Below are positions 1-9,050 of a stretch of 64,000 nucleotides of DNA, piece after piece. Source of the stretch: Alentia gelatinosa (lineage: Eukaryota > Annelida > Polychaeta > Phyllodocida > Polynoidae); the NCBI GenBank assembly GCA_950022655.1, contig OX465582.1:95184704-95248703 (forward strand), given 5' to 3'. The stretch's first letter is position 1. Every line of letters begins with the position of its first letter. The position numbers and the translations under genes are program-made. The notes beneath the pieces are model-generated. The model was not told the origin of the DNA and ran no database searches. It saw only the letters and a program-made list of their open reading frames with translations.

Positions 1-385
1 TTTTCAACAAACCTCTTCTTCTTTTTGCATTTCCTTGCCAAGGTGTGTCTGTATAGATCAACACATTTGGCAAGCTTTGAGGTGATGTAGACTTTCTTTA
101 AGTCTGCAGGAGACACAATTTTCCCCAATACTTCACATCTGTCAACTTTGGGAAGGATGACTAAACCTTGAACCATCACATTGAGAAGCCTGCTGTCTTT
201 CTCTTTCAGTTCATGTTATTCTTCCTTTCCTTCCTAGTGAAATCTCAATTTTTCTCTGTGTCAGGGCCCAGTCACTGAATTCATGAGTCTCTTGCTCCTT
301 CCTCAGCTTGTAATGACTTCAGTGGTGTTCAGACACACCACTTCATTCCACTGTGTCCCCTTGGCCTTTTGCTGCCATCCATATA
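1..385 (-). pseudogene. Unidentified gene remnant or exon at window edge
   Basis: The minus strand reads as protein-like sequence from about 385 to the window edge, but not in one frame. One stretch gives GTQWNEVVCLNTTEV, a second gives YKLRKEQETHEFSDWALTQR followed by KIEISLGRKGRIT, and a third gives ELKEKDSRLLNVMVQGLVIL and later KVYITSKLAKCVDLYRHTLA with a lysine-rich end running off the window. The joins need frame changes near 305 and 200, each beside an in-frame stop. That fits a decayed gene or retrocopy. It could instead be real exons with short introns, although I see no convincing GT-AG pairs. I do not recognise the family. The protein-like composition is seen directly; pseudogene status is inferred. 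Confidence 0.45.
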
Positions 386-520
386 AATTTTAAAAAATGA
401 AAATCTGTATATAATATATATATATCTAGGTAGAAATCTCACCCAACCAACAAACACCAGAAATTTAATATCAATGGATTAAGATTTATTCAGGTTACTT
501 AAGATTAGATACAGTTAATT

Positions 521-565
521 GGCGTGACACAACGTTTCGGCCTAGAGGTTGGCCTTCATCAGGTG
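521..565 (-). ncRNA. Hammerhead-ribozyme-like motif (retroelement-derived)
   Basis: On the minus strand the sequence contains CTGATGA, a GGCC/GGCC stem around an 8-nt loop, then GAAAC, and GTC nine bases after the GAAA core starts to pair. This is the conserved order of a type I hammerhead with a very short stem III, as known in Penelope-like elements. Stem I does not pair well here, so self-cleavage is doubtful. The rest of 386-1089 is AT-rich and shows no gene. Confidence 0.3.
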
Positions 566-1089
566 TAAAGATTTCAAATTTTACTCTCCTTTACATATAT
601 ACAGCTCACATAATTTGTAATATGAACATTTATCATTATGAATATTCATAGCTGAAAGAAAGCTTGTTCACAGTTCTGGGATTGATGTATCCTGGACTGC
701 CACCTATTAAAGATACTGGACCAAATAATTATGAGCCAGATTTGACAGGGTTCATGTTAAATCACAAGTGAGGGATCCATTGTTCAGATTAAATCAGAAG
801 GCAGAAATACATTACAATATTTACTTCATGTTGCGGAGGTCTCTGTTCAAACCTACTAGTTCTCCATGTAAAGGCGCTTCACTATCATGTTGGAAATCTA
901 AGATAGTAGGGATTTGAAGATTGAACTTGTCTACACAGGCAAAGCTCATTCAGTGAACATTCTCAACAATGTCTGAGCCTATTTGAAAAAGATGGTTAGA
1001 TGTTACAAGCAGCATGAAACACAAGAGATGAGAAAACGTACCCTCTATTCATTAACAAGGAGTAGATTTCCCAGCGTAGACATATACAA

Positions 1090-1200
1090 TAATCGATGGT
1101 TTTGTGGACAGGCGGCCGTAAACCATGAGAGTTTGACGTGTATTACGACGTCAACCTTGAGTGGTTTAAAGAGCCGCCTGTCCACAAATCCATCGTTTGT
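1090..1200. repeat. Perfect-armed hairpin (foldback)
   Basis: An inverted repeat with arms CGATGG...GTGGACAGGCGGC and its complement continues inward through TAAACC / GGTTTA and TTGACGT / ACGTCAA, so nearly 110 bp folds on itself. No coding capacity is seen. The following 1201-1483 holds three short direct repeats of CCGTATACCA and no gene. Confidence 0.7.
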
Positions 1201-1483
1201 TGTATTTATTATCCATTTTTTCCAAAGAATAAAACCCAGGAATTGCCGTATTTACAGGTATATCACTAGGGACTATTTTCTGCTCTATAGTATAAAGGGA
1301 CGTTTTCCCGTATACCATGGCTTTGAGGTCGTATACCACAATTTCTAATCCGTATACCATGTCTATTGTATCTGACAGTTGTTTAACAATGGTTAGTGGT
1401 TTACTGAGTCCCCATAATTATCAATGGGGACTTTGTATACCCTGGATGATAAAGAGATGTACAGCACAGAACAGACAGTAGGG

Positions 1484-2092
1484 TGTTAGGTAGGTAGGGT
1501 GGGTTGGGTAATGAGGTTGGGTGGTAGGTAGGTAGGTAGGTAGGTAGGTAGGTAGGTAGGTAGGTAGGTATGTAGGTAGGTTGGTAGGTAGGCAGGTAGG
1601 TAGATAGGTAGGTAGGCTGGTAAAAAGGGTAGGTTGGTAAATAGGGTAGGGATGGTAGTGTGTTAACTGGGTAAGGTAGAGTGCCAGTTAGGGTGGTGGG
1701 TAGGTAGAGTGGTGGGTAGGTTGTGTGGGGTGGTAGATAGGGAAGGAGAGGCTAGGGCAAAGTAGGTAGGGTAGGTAGGGTTATAGGTATAGTTAAGAAG
1801 TAGGGTGATAGGTAGGTATGTAGCATTGTGGTAAATAGGGTAGGATAGGTAAATTGTTCTGTAGGGTGGCAGGTAGGGTGGTGGGTTCGATAGTTTGGGA
1901 GAGTGGTAGGTCGAGTAGGGTAGGTAGGGTAGGTAGGGTGGAAGGTAGAAGAGACTGGGTAAGGTGTTTGGGGTAGTAGGTAGGGTAGGAAAGGGTAGGG
2001 AAATGTAGGCAGGCTAGGAAAGGTAGGGTTATTGGTTGGATTATCAGGTAGGGTGGTAGGTAGGGGTGTGCGTACATATGTACGTACCTACG
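1484..2092. repeat. Degenerate (TAGG)n microsatellite
   Basis: About 600 bp are built from TAGG and GTAGGG words. The array is pure around 1530-1570 and degenerate elsewhere. The long reading frame on the minus strand here is only low-complexity translation. Confidence 0.9.
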
Positions 2093-2104
2093 TAGCATTG
2101 GGGT

Positions 2105-2533
2105 TAGACTAGCTCCAGTCCCTGCATACTATGGCCACCCTCCTCGCTGGGATACAGGGACTGGTACAATCGGTAATGGTATTTTTAACACTCTCCATAC
2201 AGATATCCTGACCACTGATCAGGATATCTGATGGGAGATTGATACCCTCTCACTTTGATCTTAATCAGGTCACAGTCAGGAGTAGGCGAAATGTATTACT
2301 ATGATAACACAGGTGGCCAGGGAACTGGAGGAGGGAAGGGGGAGGGGGAGGAAGAAGTATAGGGTTACAGGGAGTGGCTTGGGGCCATAAACAGGAGATT
2401 TGGTTCATACTGGACAAGTCTTTGAATCATGGGCCAGTCAGAGAAGGATACATACTAAAATGAACTTTATTCTGATTGTGATTAATCATTCAATAAATGT
2501 TCATAATCAAAGACTTGAGTAAGTCTACATTGG
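2105..2533 (-). repeat. Dispersed repeat K, near full length
   Basis: This segment recurs at 63033-63680 (opposite orientation), 49860-50690, 45545-45680, 34085-34390 and 53645-53710. Read on the minus strand it starts with the self-complementary AGACTTACTCAAGTCT, continues TTGATTATGAACATTTATT, and ends in the CTCCAGTCCCTGCAT block. It has no coding capacity. It is probably a non-autonomous transposon, but I could not define its ends. Confidence 0.65.
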
Positions 2534-3785
2534 GGTAAGTAGGGTAGGATAGGTAGGGCTCTTCTGGAACTGTTTACATATGCCTATAACATGCGTGGAA
2601 TTTTAAGAGATTTCATAATCAGATATAACTATTAGAATATAAGGAGTATACTTTACTTGAATTTCACAATTTCAAAGAAACTATGAAAAAGGAATATGCG
2701 ACATATTTTGTGTATAAAACAACTTTATGACATCTTATTTATGTGTCCCTTATGAGGATAAAGTATTACATTTAAGGTTAACTGCTCACTATGCAAATGT
2801 TTTTTTATTGCTATTCTTAAGAAAAAGGATAGGCTACTTTTCTTGCTTTAAACGCCGCTGGAGTAAACTTCACTGAATTTTCAGTTAGAAAAACAAGAAT
2901 AGAAGTGTGATCTTTAGTCTTTCATAATTATTGTCATAATTATTGGTCAATTAGAAAAAATGGGCAACTTTTTCAATTGTACCATTTTGTATGATATAGG
3001 CTAATCAATATACCGGTATACCTATACGTACAGTGATTTAGACTTTCCGTAGGTTATTATTGTTCAGGGCAGATTTTACTCTTTATTAGATTAGATTATT
3101 TTCTTTACAGTCTACTAGTCTCATTGGCATGTATGTTTCATCAGTAGGGCATATATATCTATGTACGTTGAATATTCTACCACCTGAGCGGTCTACCCGC
3201 TTTTGGTACTAGGCCTTTGGAAGCGTTTTTTATGCAATTATCATGCATTCTCAATCACATTACTTTTTCTATATTGTCATACTATATTTCTGTTTCAGAA
3301 CCCAGTATTACAGAAAGAGTTATCTAGTAGCGGTAGGCAATTGACAATGCCAACCCACAACAGAAGGTCTACCCTTTATGATAGAACTCGATAGAATGAA
3401 GGGGGCAACATGAATGAAGGTAGCCTATTGCAGTTTAAAGGCATATCCTATAATTCACAGTGGCGCCATCTGGTGATTTTTGAATAACGTCAATTATCAA
3501 TAAAAACTTCTTTTTTTTTAAACTTTCTTAATTGAGCTTGATATTACAGTTCAATAGTGTACAAAGAGTAAGAGTCTGCCCCATTGGGCTCAATAAAGTG
3601 GCGAAAGGCCTCAGCCTATTCATAAGCCGTGACTATTCTGTGAGATTGAAATATATATATTTTGAACTTAAACATACCAAAGTTCACATCAAGTAGACTT
3701 CTTCACACTTTGTGATCTGTGCATATCTTAAAACAGTACCGTAGTGATTTTTTTTTTCTTTTGGAGGGGGGGGGGGGGGTCCAGG
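2534..3785. other. AT-rich intergenic DNA
   Basis: No gene or clear repeat is seen. Near the right end is a T-run joined to a run of 14 G (about 3750-3780), lying beside the 3' end of a LINE fragment. Confidence 0.6.
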
Positions 3786-4372
3786 TTAGAGTGACCATAT
3801 TTTACTAATCATATCTGCCTTCGTGATCGCCTTGAACATTGAAAAGGTTTCTGTATTTCTGAACAGAGGGCTTAGGTCATTCCATTTTGTACCACCATGC
3901 TACTGCAACGAGCGCGTATATGCAGCACAGTTTGGACGATGTGTTATCAACACCGGGGCATCAAACAGCCTCGTCTTTTTCTTAATATTATTTACATGAA
4001 TCATATTTTTGGATCTCTTATACATATTATTAACCAGGTGTGCTTTCCTTCAATCTTTTAGTAGGGGAATCTCTGCATACCTATGAAGATTTCTGATCGA
4101 TGTGTAAATTGTGGCCTGGAGGCATATGCGAAGAGCCTTATTCTAAAGGATTTGTAGGTTGTTTGTAAATTTGATATGAGCACTATCCAGTGATATGTCA
4201 CCATAATCAAAATAAGGCAAGATCGCCATTTTGTAGATCGAAAGGGCTGCTTGCTTAGACAGATATCCTCTCGTCTTAGCCAGCTGATACAGCCTGTTTC
4301 TTGGAATTCATTCTAATTCTAAATGAGTAAATTTAACATTTTGTCCAGTTTATCAAATCTTATTATAGGAAG
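3786..4372 (-). pseudogene. LINE reverse-transcriptase C-terminal fragment, decayed
   Basis: The minus strand translates as RLYQLAKTRGYLSKQAALSI, then YKMAILPYFDYGDI, then a tail containing KWNDLSPLFRNTETFSMFK before a TAA at 3786-3788. This is the thumb and C-terminal region typical of Jockey/CR1-group non-LTR retrotransposons. Three internal stop codons in one continuous frame (after QIL, LLKD and RSLQ) show it is dead. The catalytic YADD region is missing, so the copy is 5' truncated. Confidence 0.85.
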
Positions 4373-4573
4373 AATGGGCCAATTTACATTGCTTGATTTG
4401 CATAGGAAATATACGGTACTGATACGGGGGTAATAAATAAATTATTTAAAAAACAAGGATGATGATCTACCGTATGATTTTTAAAACCTAAATAATTAGT
4501 ACCAGTACTATATTAAATATGTGTTATATTTTGTGAAAGTTTGAGGAACATGACATGGGTTTTACTATGTTAA

Positions 4574-4604
4574 GGGTCATTCCACCAGAAAATGTACTTT
4601 TGGT
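4574..4604 (+). repeat. Left terminal inverted repeat
   Basis: These 31 bp match the reverse complement of 15781-15811 without a mismatch, and the two sequences diverge immediately inside. The flanking TTAA is either the target duplication or part of the recognised end. Confidence 0.95.
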
Positions 4605-4761
4605 AAAAAAGGGGTAAAAAAAAAAGATTTGCCCAAACCAAATTTTCTTTTACTTTTGTGCAAAATATACACTTTCAAGTTTTAGGAAAACATGATTCAA
4701 CTGGGATATTAGTGGGGGGTCAGTTTTTGTGAGGCTGCAAAAATTGTAAATATTATTGCCG

Positions 4762-6635
4762 TCACGTCCGACATATGAAAAAACACTCATACAAAAGTTG
4801 ATGATAGAGAAATATATTTTATTTTTTGTAAGACATCAAGTTTGTACCCAGTATGTCAAGCATAGTCTGATATCATAGACAAGTGGAAATAATGAACTAC
4901 TTATGCAATCTTTTTCTGTGCTGCCTCAAAGATGCACATACAGAAGGTGTTCTCCAAGGCATTACAAAATGATTTTTTTTTCCTCTCACTATCTGAATAC
5001 AAAAGTGTCACGTTTTTAAATAACAGAAATACTTTTATAGGTTATATACCTTATTTATGTCTAATTACAACATGTACCATGCATTATTTCTTCACCTAAT
5101 AGCTTCTAGGAAAAAGGTTTAAAAATCTCTTGGACGTGATTTTTTTCATAATGGACGTGATAGAAGAGTGACTTCCACTTTCTTCATCACAAATCCCAAA
5201 TCGGTACAAACTTGTTGAAAGTTGTTGTTTCTTTTTCAATATACATACCTTAGCTTCAATTTAAGCACATATAAGACTACCTTAAATGCCAATGACCTTC
5301 TTTTTTCCAAGAAAAACTACCAAAAATGTACAACTATTGTTTCTTATGCCACTCAGAACACGGCAAAGAATATGGTTTTCTTACACATTGTGCTAAAAAG
5401 TGTCTGCACACCTTTTCTCTATGCTTTAAAATGAAAAAAACATTAACTTGAACCTTAATATTCCTCGAAATACCACATTTAGTGTGCACATCATAGATCT
5501 GTTGGACGTGATTTTTTTAATAATGGACGTGATAGAAGAGTGACTTCCACTTTCTTCATCACAAATCCCAAATCGGTACAAACTTGTTGAAAGTTGTTGT
5601 TTCTTTTTCAATATACATACCTTAGCTTCAATTTAAGCACATATAAGACTACCTTAAATGCCAATGACCTTCTTTTTTCCAAGAAAAACTACCAAAAATG
5701 TACAACTATTGTTTCTTATGCCACTCAGAACACGGCAAAGAATATGGTTTTCTTACACATTGTGCTAAAAAGTGTCTGCACACCTTTTCTCTATGCTTTG
5801 AAATGAAAAAAACATTAACTTGAACCTTAATATTCCTCGAAATACCACATTTAGTGTGCACATCATAGATCTGTTGGACGTGATTTTTTTAATAATGGAC
5901 GTGATAGAAGAGTGACTTCCACTTTCTTCATCACAAATCCCAAATCGGTACAAACTTGTTGAAGTTGTTGTTTCTTTTTCAATATACATACCTTAGCTTC
6001 AATTTAAGCACATATAAGACTACCTTAAATGCCAATGACCTTCTTTAAAACTGAAAAAACTGTCAACAATTTGAAACTCTTGCCTCTCATCTATAACAGG
6101 ATATAGGAAAGAAAAAAATATTGTCACATTTTCTTCTGAAAACCTTCTGCAAACCTTTTCTCTATGCTTTGAAATGAAAAAATAAACAACTTTCACCTGA
6201 ATATTCCTAGGAATACCACATTTCGTGTCCACATGATAAATCTCTTGGACGTGATTTTTTTAATAATGGATGTGATATAAGAGTCACTTCCACTGTCTTC
6301 ATCACAATTAAGAAATATGGAGCTTTTTAAAAAAAAATATTAGTTGTTTTGGAGAAAACAGACCTGAGCTTCAATTCAAGAACATATTAGAGTACCTTAT
6401 ATGCTTATAACTTGCTTTTTTCTTATTTTTTCTGGAAAAACTAAAAGAAATGGTGAACTCTTCCTTCTAATGCCACTCATAATAGAGTAAACAACCTTTT
6501 TTTATGATATTTATTTCTTAAAAACGTCTCCAAACCTTTTCTCTATACTTTTAAATGCAAAAAAAACTAATTTCACCCTTAATATTCATTGAAATACGAC
6601 ATTCTTGGTTTACATCATAGATATATAGGACGTGA
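4762..6635. promoter_or_regulatory. Left subterminal GGACGTGA cluster
   Basis: Exact GGACGTGA or its complement starts at 4762, 5132, 5153, 5504, 5525, 5877, 5897, 6247 and 6628, with one-base variants at 6268 and near 6649. From 5132 onward the copies come in direct pairs 20-21 bp apart, about two helical turns. The matching cluster at the other end makes transposase binding the best guess. It is not demonstrated. Confidence 0.7.
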
Positions 6636-6650
6636 TATTTTTTAATAGCG
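5132..6650. repeat. 372-bp tandem repeat in transposon left arm
   Basis: Two units (5132-5503, 5504-5876) are nearly identical, and further units (from 5877 and 6247) are progressively diverged. Each unit begins with the paired GGACGTGA motif. The identical 70-residue reading frames at 5222 and 5594 are a by-product of the duplication and are not called as genes. Confidence 0.9.
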
Positions 6651-6954
6651 GACGTTATTGTGCTAAAAAAACTTTGACAATATATGAAGTAATACTTTGT
6701 GACATGTTAATGTATAACAAACTTTTAAAACAGCATTATAAACTTCCCATGGAAGCTCACTGCTTAATACTTATTCAAATTCTGACACTTTAAAAATACA
6801 ATTTTTACATTTTACTAATGCGGCAATGCCCCTCAAGAGAGTAAATACTGCACCTCAAGTACCTTCTAATACTATGTATATACCTGCTGATCCTGCACTT
6901 AAAATATAATAATCCTGCACTGCCTCTAATTATTTTATAATAAACTACTTATGA

Positions 6955-7865
6955 GTTATGGGATTTGATAAAGCAGTCAAACTACCACTGCTGGCTAAAA
7001 AAGAGCTATGCAGAGAGAGTATGTTTTACTTCCCACACCACATAGACATGGTGTGAGAAGGATTGGGATTTGATTAAGCAGTCAATCTACCACTGCTGGC
7101 TGGCCAAAAAAGAGCTATGCAGAGAGAGTATGTTTTACTTCCCACACCACATAGACATGGTGTGAGAAGGATTGGGATTTGATTAGGCAGTCAATCTACC
7201 ACTGCGTACCAAGAAAGAGCTATGCAGAGAGAGAGTATGTTTTACTTCCCACACCACATAGACATGGTGTGAGAAGGATTGGGATTTGATAAAGCAGTCA
7301 ATCTACCACTGCGTACCAAGAAAGAGCTATGCAGAGAGAGTATGTTTTACTTCCCACACCACATAGACATGGTGTGAGAAGGATTAGGATTTGATTAGGC
7401 AGTCAATCTACCACTGCCGACCAGCCAAAAAAGAGCTATGCAGAGAGAGTATGTTTTACTTCCCACACCACATAGACATGGTGTGAGAAGGATTGGGATT
7501 TGATTAGGCAGTCAATCTACCACTGCGTACCAAGAAAGAGCTATGCAGAGAGAGAGTATGTTTTACTTCCCACACCACATAGACATGGTGTGAGAAGGAT
7601 TGGGATTTGATTAGGCAGTCAATCTACCACTGCGTACCAAGAAAGAGCTATGCAGAGAGAGTATGTTTTACTTCCCACACCACATAGACATGGTGTGAGA
7701 AGGATTAGGATTTGATTAGGCAGTCAATCTACCACTGCCGACCAGCCAAAAAAGAGCTATGCAGAGAGAGTATGTTTTACTTCCCACACCACATAGACAT
7801 GGTGTGAGAAGGATTGGGATTTGATAAAGCAGTCAATCTACCACTGCGTACCAAGAAAGAGCTTG
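6955..7865 (-). repeat. Higher-order tandem array of a captured SINE fragment
   Basis: GAGCTATGCAGAGAGAG recurs at 7013, 7112, 7217, 7324, 7433, 7538, 7645 and 7754. Steps of 105, 107 and 109 bp form a trimer period of 321 bp that occurs twice. Half of each unit (CCCACACCACATAGACATGG through CTACCACTGC) is the reverse complement of the body of the tRNA-derived SINE present at 33739, 43908 and 40627. The array is therefore an amplified SINE piece inside the transposon. Confidence 0.9.
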
Positions 7866-7955
7866 TCTAAGTAGCAGAAAAAATGATAGTTAAGAGGAGA
7901 TAATAGACCCTTTTAAGTGGGCTAGGGAAGCCCCAAAAAAAAGTTCTGAAGAATA

Positions 7956-8178
7956 GTTCTATCACCTTCGTATAGAACTAGATGATAAGGACCAGCAAAC
8001 TTTAGTGAAAGTTCGGAAAAGTGAAGCATGGCTTTGCGAAATATGTATTGCCTGTGATGATGAGCATGCTCGGATGCCCCATCCTTTGTTCGATGCAAGA
8101 GGTCGTGAGCAACAAATTTCTGGAAGAACTAAAGTAATACCAAGAAAGAGCTATGATCATCTTTTGACTGGACAAAAT
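7956..8178 (+). CDS. Small hypothetical ORF or exon with C-x2-C motif
   Basis: An open frame runs from an AG at about 7955 to a TAG at about 8178. It contains WLCEICIACDDEHARMP and a basic end before the stop. There is no ATG at its start, so it would have to be a 3' exon. Codon-like composition and a WxCxxC...D/E-H motif resembling that of the next ORF suggest the two are related duplicates. The family is not recognised. It may be passenger DNA or a fragment of a second transposon protein. Confidence 0.3.
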
Positions 8179-8284
8179 TAGTGAATGCAGTGATCGAATA
8201 CAACTTGTCTAAGTAGCAGAAAAAACAATAGTTAAGAGGAGATAATAGACCCTTTTAAGTGGGCTAGGGAAGCCCCTTTGTTTG

Positions 8285-8509
8285 ATGCTTCGTTGTGTGC
8301 GGCATGCTATGAAGATACACGCCTCTTTGGATGTACTTGCCGCTCTGGAAGAACTAAAGGCTGCCAGTGACGTTGACAGATGGCAGTGTTTTTTGTGTTC
8401 CGACTATGATGAGTCGACGCATGGGTTGCTGAGACCGCGCACACCAAGCGAAATTAAAAATAAGCTGAGGTCAATGCACTTTGGGAAACCATATCCCAAA
8501 ACTTCCTGA
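8285..8509 (+). CDS. Small hypothetical protein with WQCFLC motif
   Basis: This 74-residue frame starts at ATG 8285 and contains WQCFLCSDYDESTHGLL then RPRTPSEIKNKLRSMHFGKP before a TGA. The C-x2-C followed by D/E and H recalls zinc-binding segments seen in transposon-linked proteins, but I cannot name a family. It lies between two copies of the hairpin segment, just upstream of duplicated transposase exon fragments. It could be the last exon of a plus-strand gene whose first exons lie at 7956 or earlier. Confidence 0.35.
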   Translation: MLRCVRHAMKIHASLDVLAALEELKAASDVDRWQCFLCSDYDESTHGLLRPRTPSEIKNKLRSMHFGKPYPKTS

Positions 8510-8667
8510 AGTGTGCAAAAGAGGGAAATATTTAAATTAAAATGCATGCACTTCTCCATTTCACATAGAAAAAGAGTTCATATCTGAGTGGATAGGAAAG
8601 AGGAGATAATAGACCCTTTCAAGTGGGCTAGGGAAGCCCCAAAAAAAAAGTTCTGAAGAATAGTTCA

Positions 8668-8935
8668 TGATTTCCTTTCTTTGGGAGGTAAGGGTTTACG
8701 CCCCATACTTTCAACATAGGGTGATATGTAAGGGGCTAGGGAACACCAAAAAAAACAGTTCTGAAGAATAGTTTAAAACAAAAAAATGGAAACTTGAGTG
8801 CCCTCAACACGCTTGCGTTTTGCCTCACCCTGCAGAAACTGGCTTTTCTCATCTCCTTGTTCCTCCAGTCCTTAGATGAGTCCTTAGGAGATTTCCTCTC
8901 ATCCAGAGGTAACGGTTGTCACCCCATTCATAGAC
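8668..8935 (-). pseudogene. Partial duplicates of transposase exon 1
   Basis: 8690-8722 repeats the start-codon region at 13557-13600, and 8808-8935 repeats the 5' part of exon 1 at about 13450-13575. Both are diverged by substitutions and small indels. The first copy continues past GTGATATGT into element sequence without the MITE found at 13604, so it keeps the state before that insertion. SINE-like sequence follows to about 8985. Confidence 0.85.
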
Positions 8936-9050
8936 ATGGTATGAGAAGGATTGGAGTTTGATGAAGCAGTAAATCTACCACTGCTATGGGGCAAGGAGAA
9001 AAGACATACTGAAACTTCTAAATACATGGCTCACTGTATGGAGTGGTAAT

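Larger units (their letters stand above)
7861..8771 (+). repeat. Repeated GGGCT-AGGGA-AGCCC hairpin segment
   Basis: A segment of about 70-95 bp containing GAGATAATAGACCCTTT and a short GGGCT/AGCCC hairpin, followed by an A-run and TTCTGAAGAATAGTT, occurs at about 7861-7957, 8201-8278 and 8595-8667. A partial copy lies near 8729-8771, and the tail alone recurs near 12507. The copies separate the two small plus-strand ORFs. Their role is unknown. Confidence 0.7.

Noticed and set aside
1484..2092. Telomeric or subtelomeric repeat
   Set aside because: The unit is TAGG/GTAGGG and degenerate, not (TTAGGG)n, and ordinary dispersed repeats lie on both sides.
5222..5806. Two identical 70-residue open frames as a duplicated gene
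   Set aside because: They follow exactly from the 372-bp tandem repeat, have T/A-rich translations without motifs and begin at a non-ATG codon.
6955..7865. CRISPR-like array
   Set aside because: Eukaryotic context, no unique equal-length spacers, and units are whole tandem copies derived from a SINE. The same reasoning excludes 19430-19770, 28672-28858 and 56410-57265.
8625..8650. Intrinsic (rho-independent) terminator
   Set aside because: GGGCT-AGGGA-AGCCC followed by A is only superficially similar; the run on the sense strand is A, and the DNA is nuclear eukaryotic.
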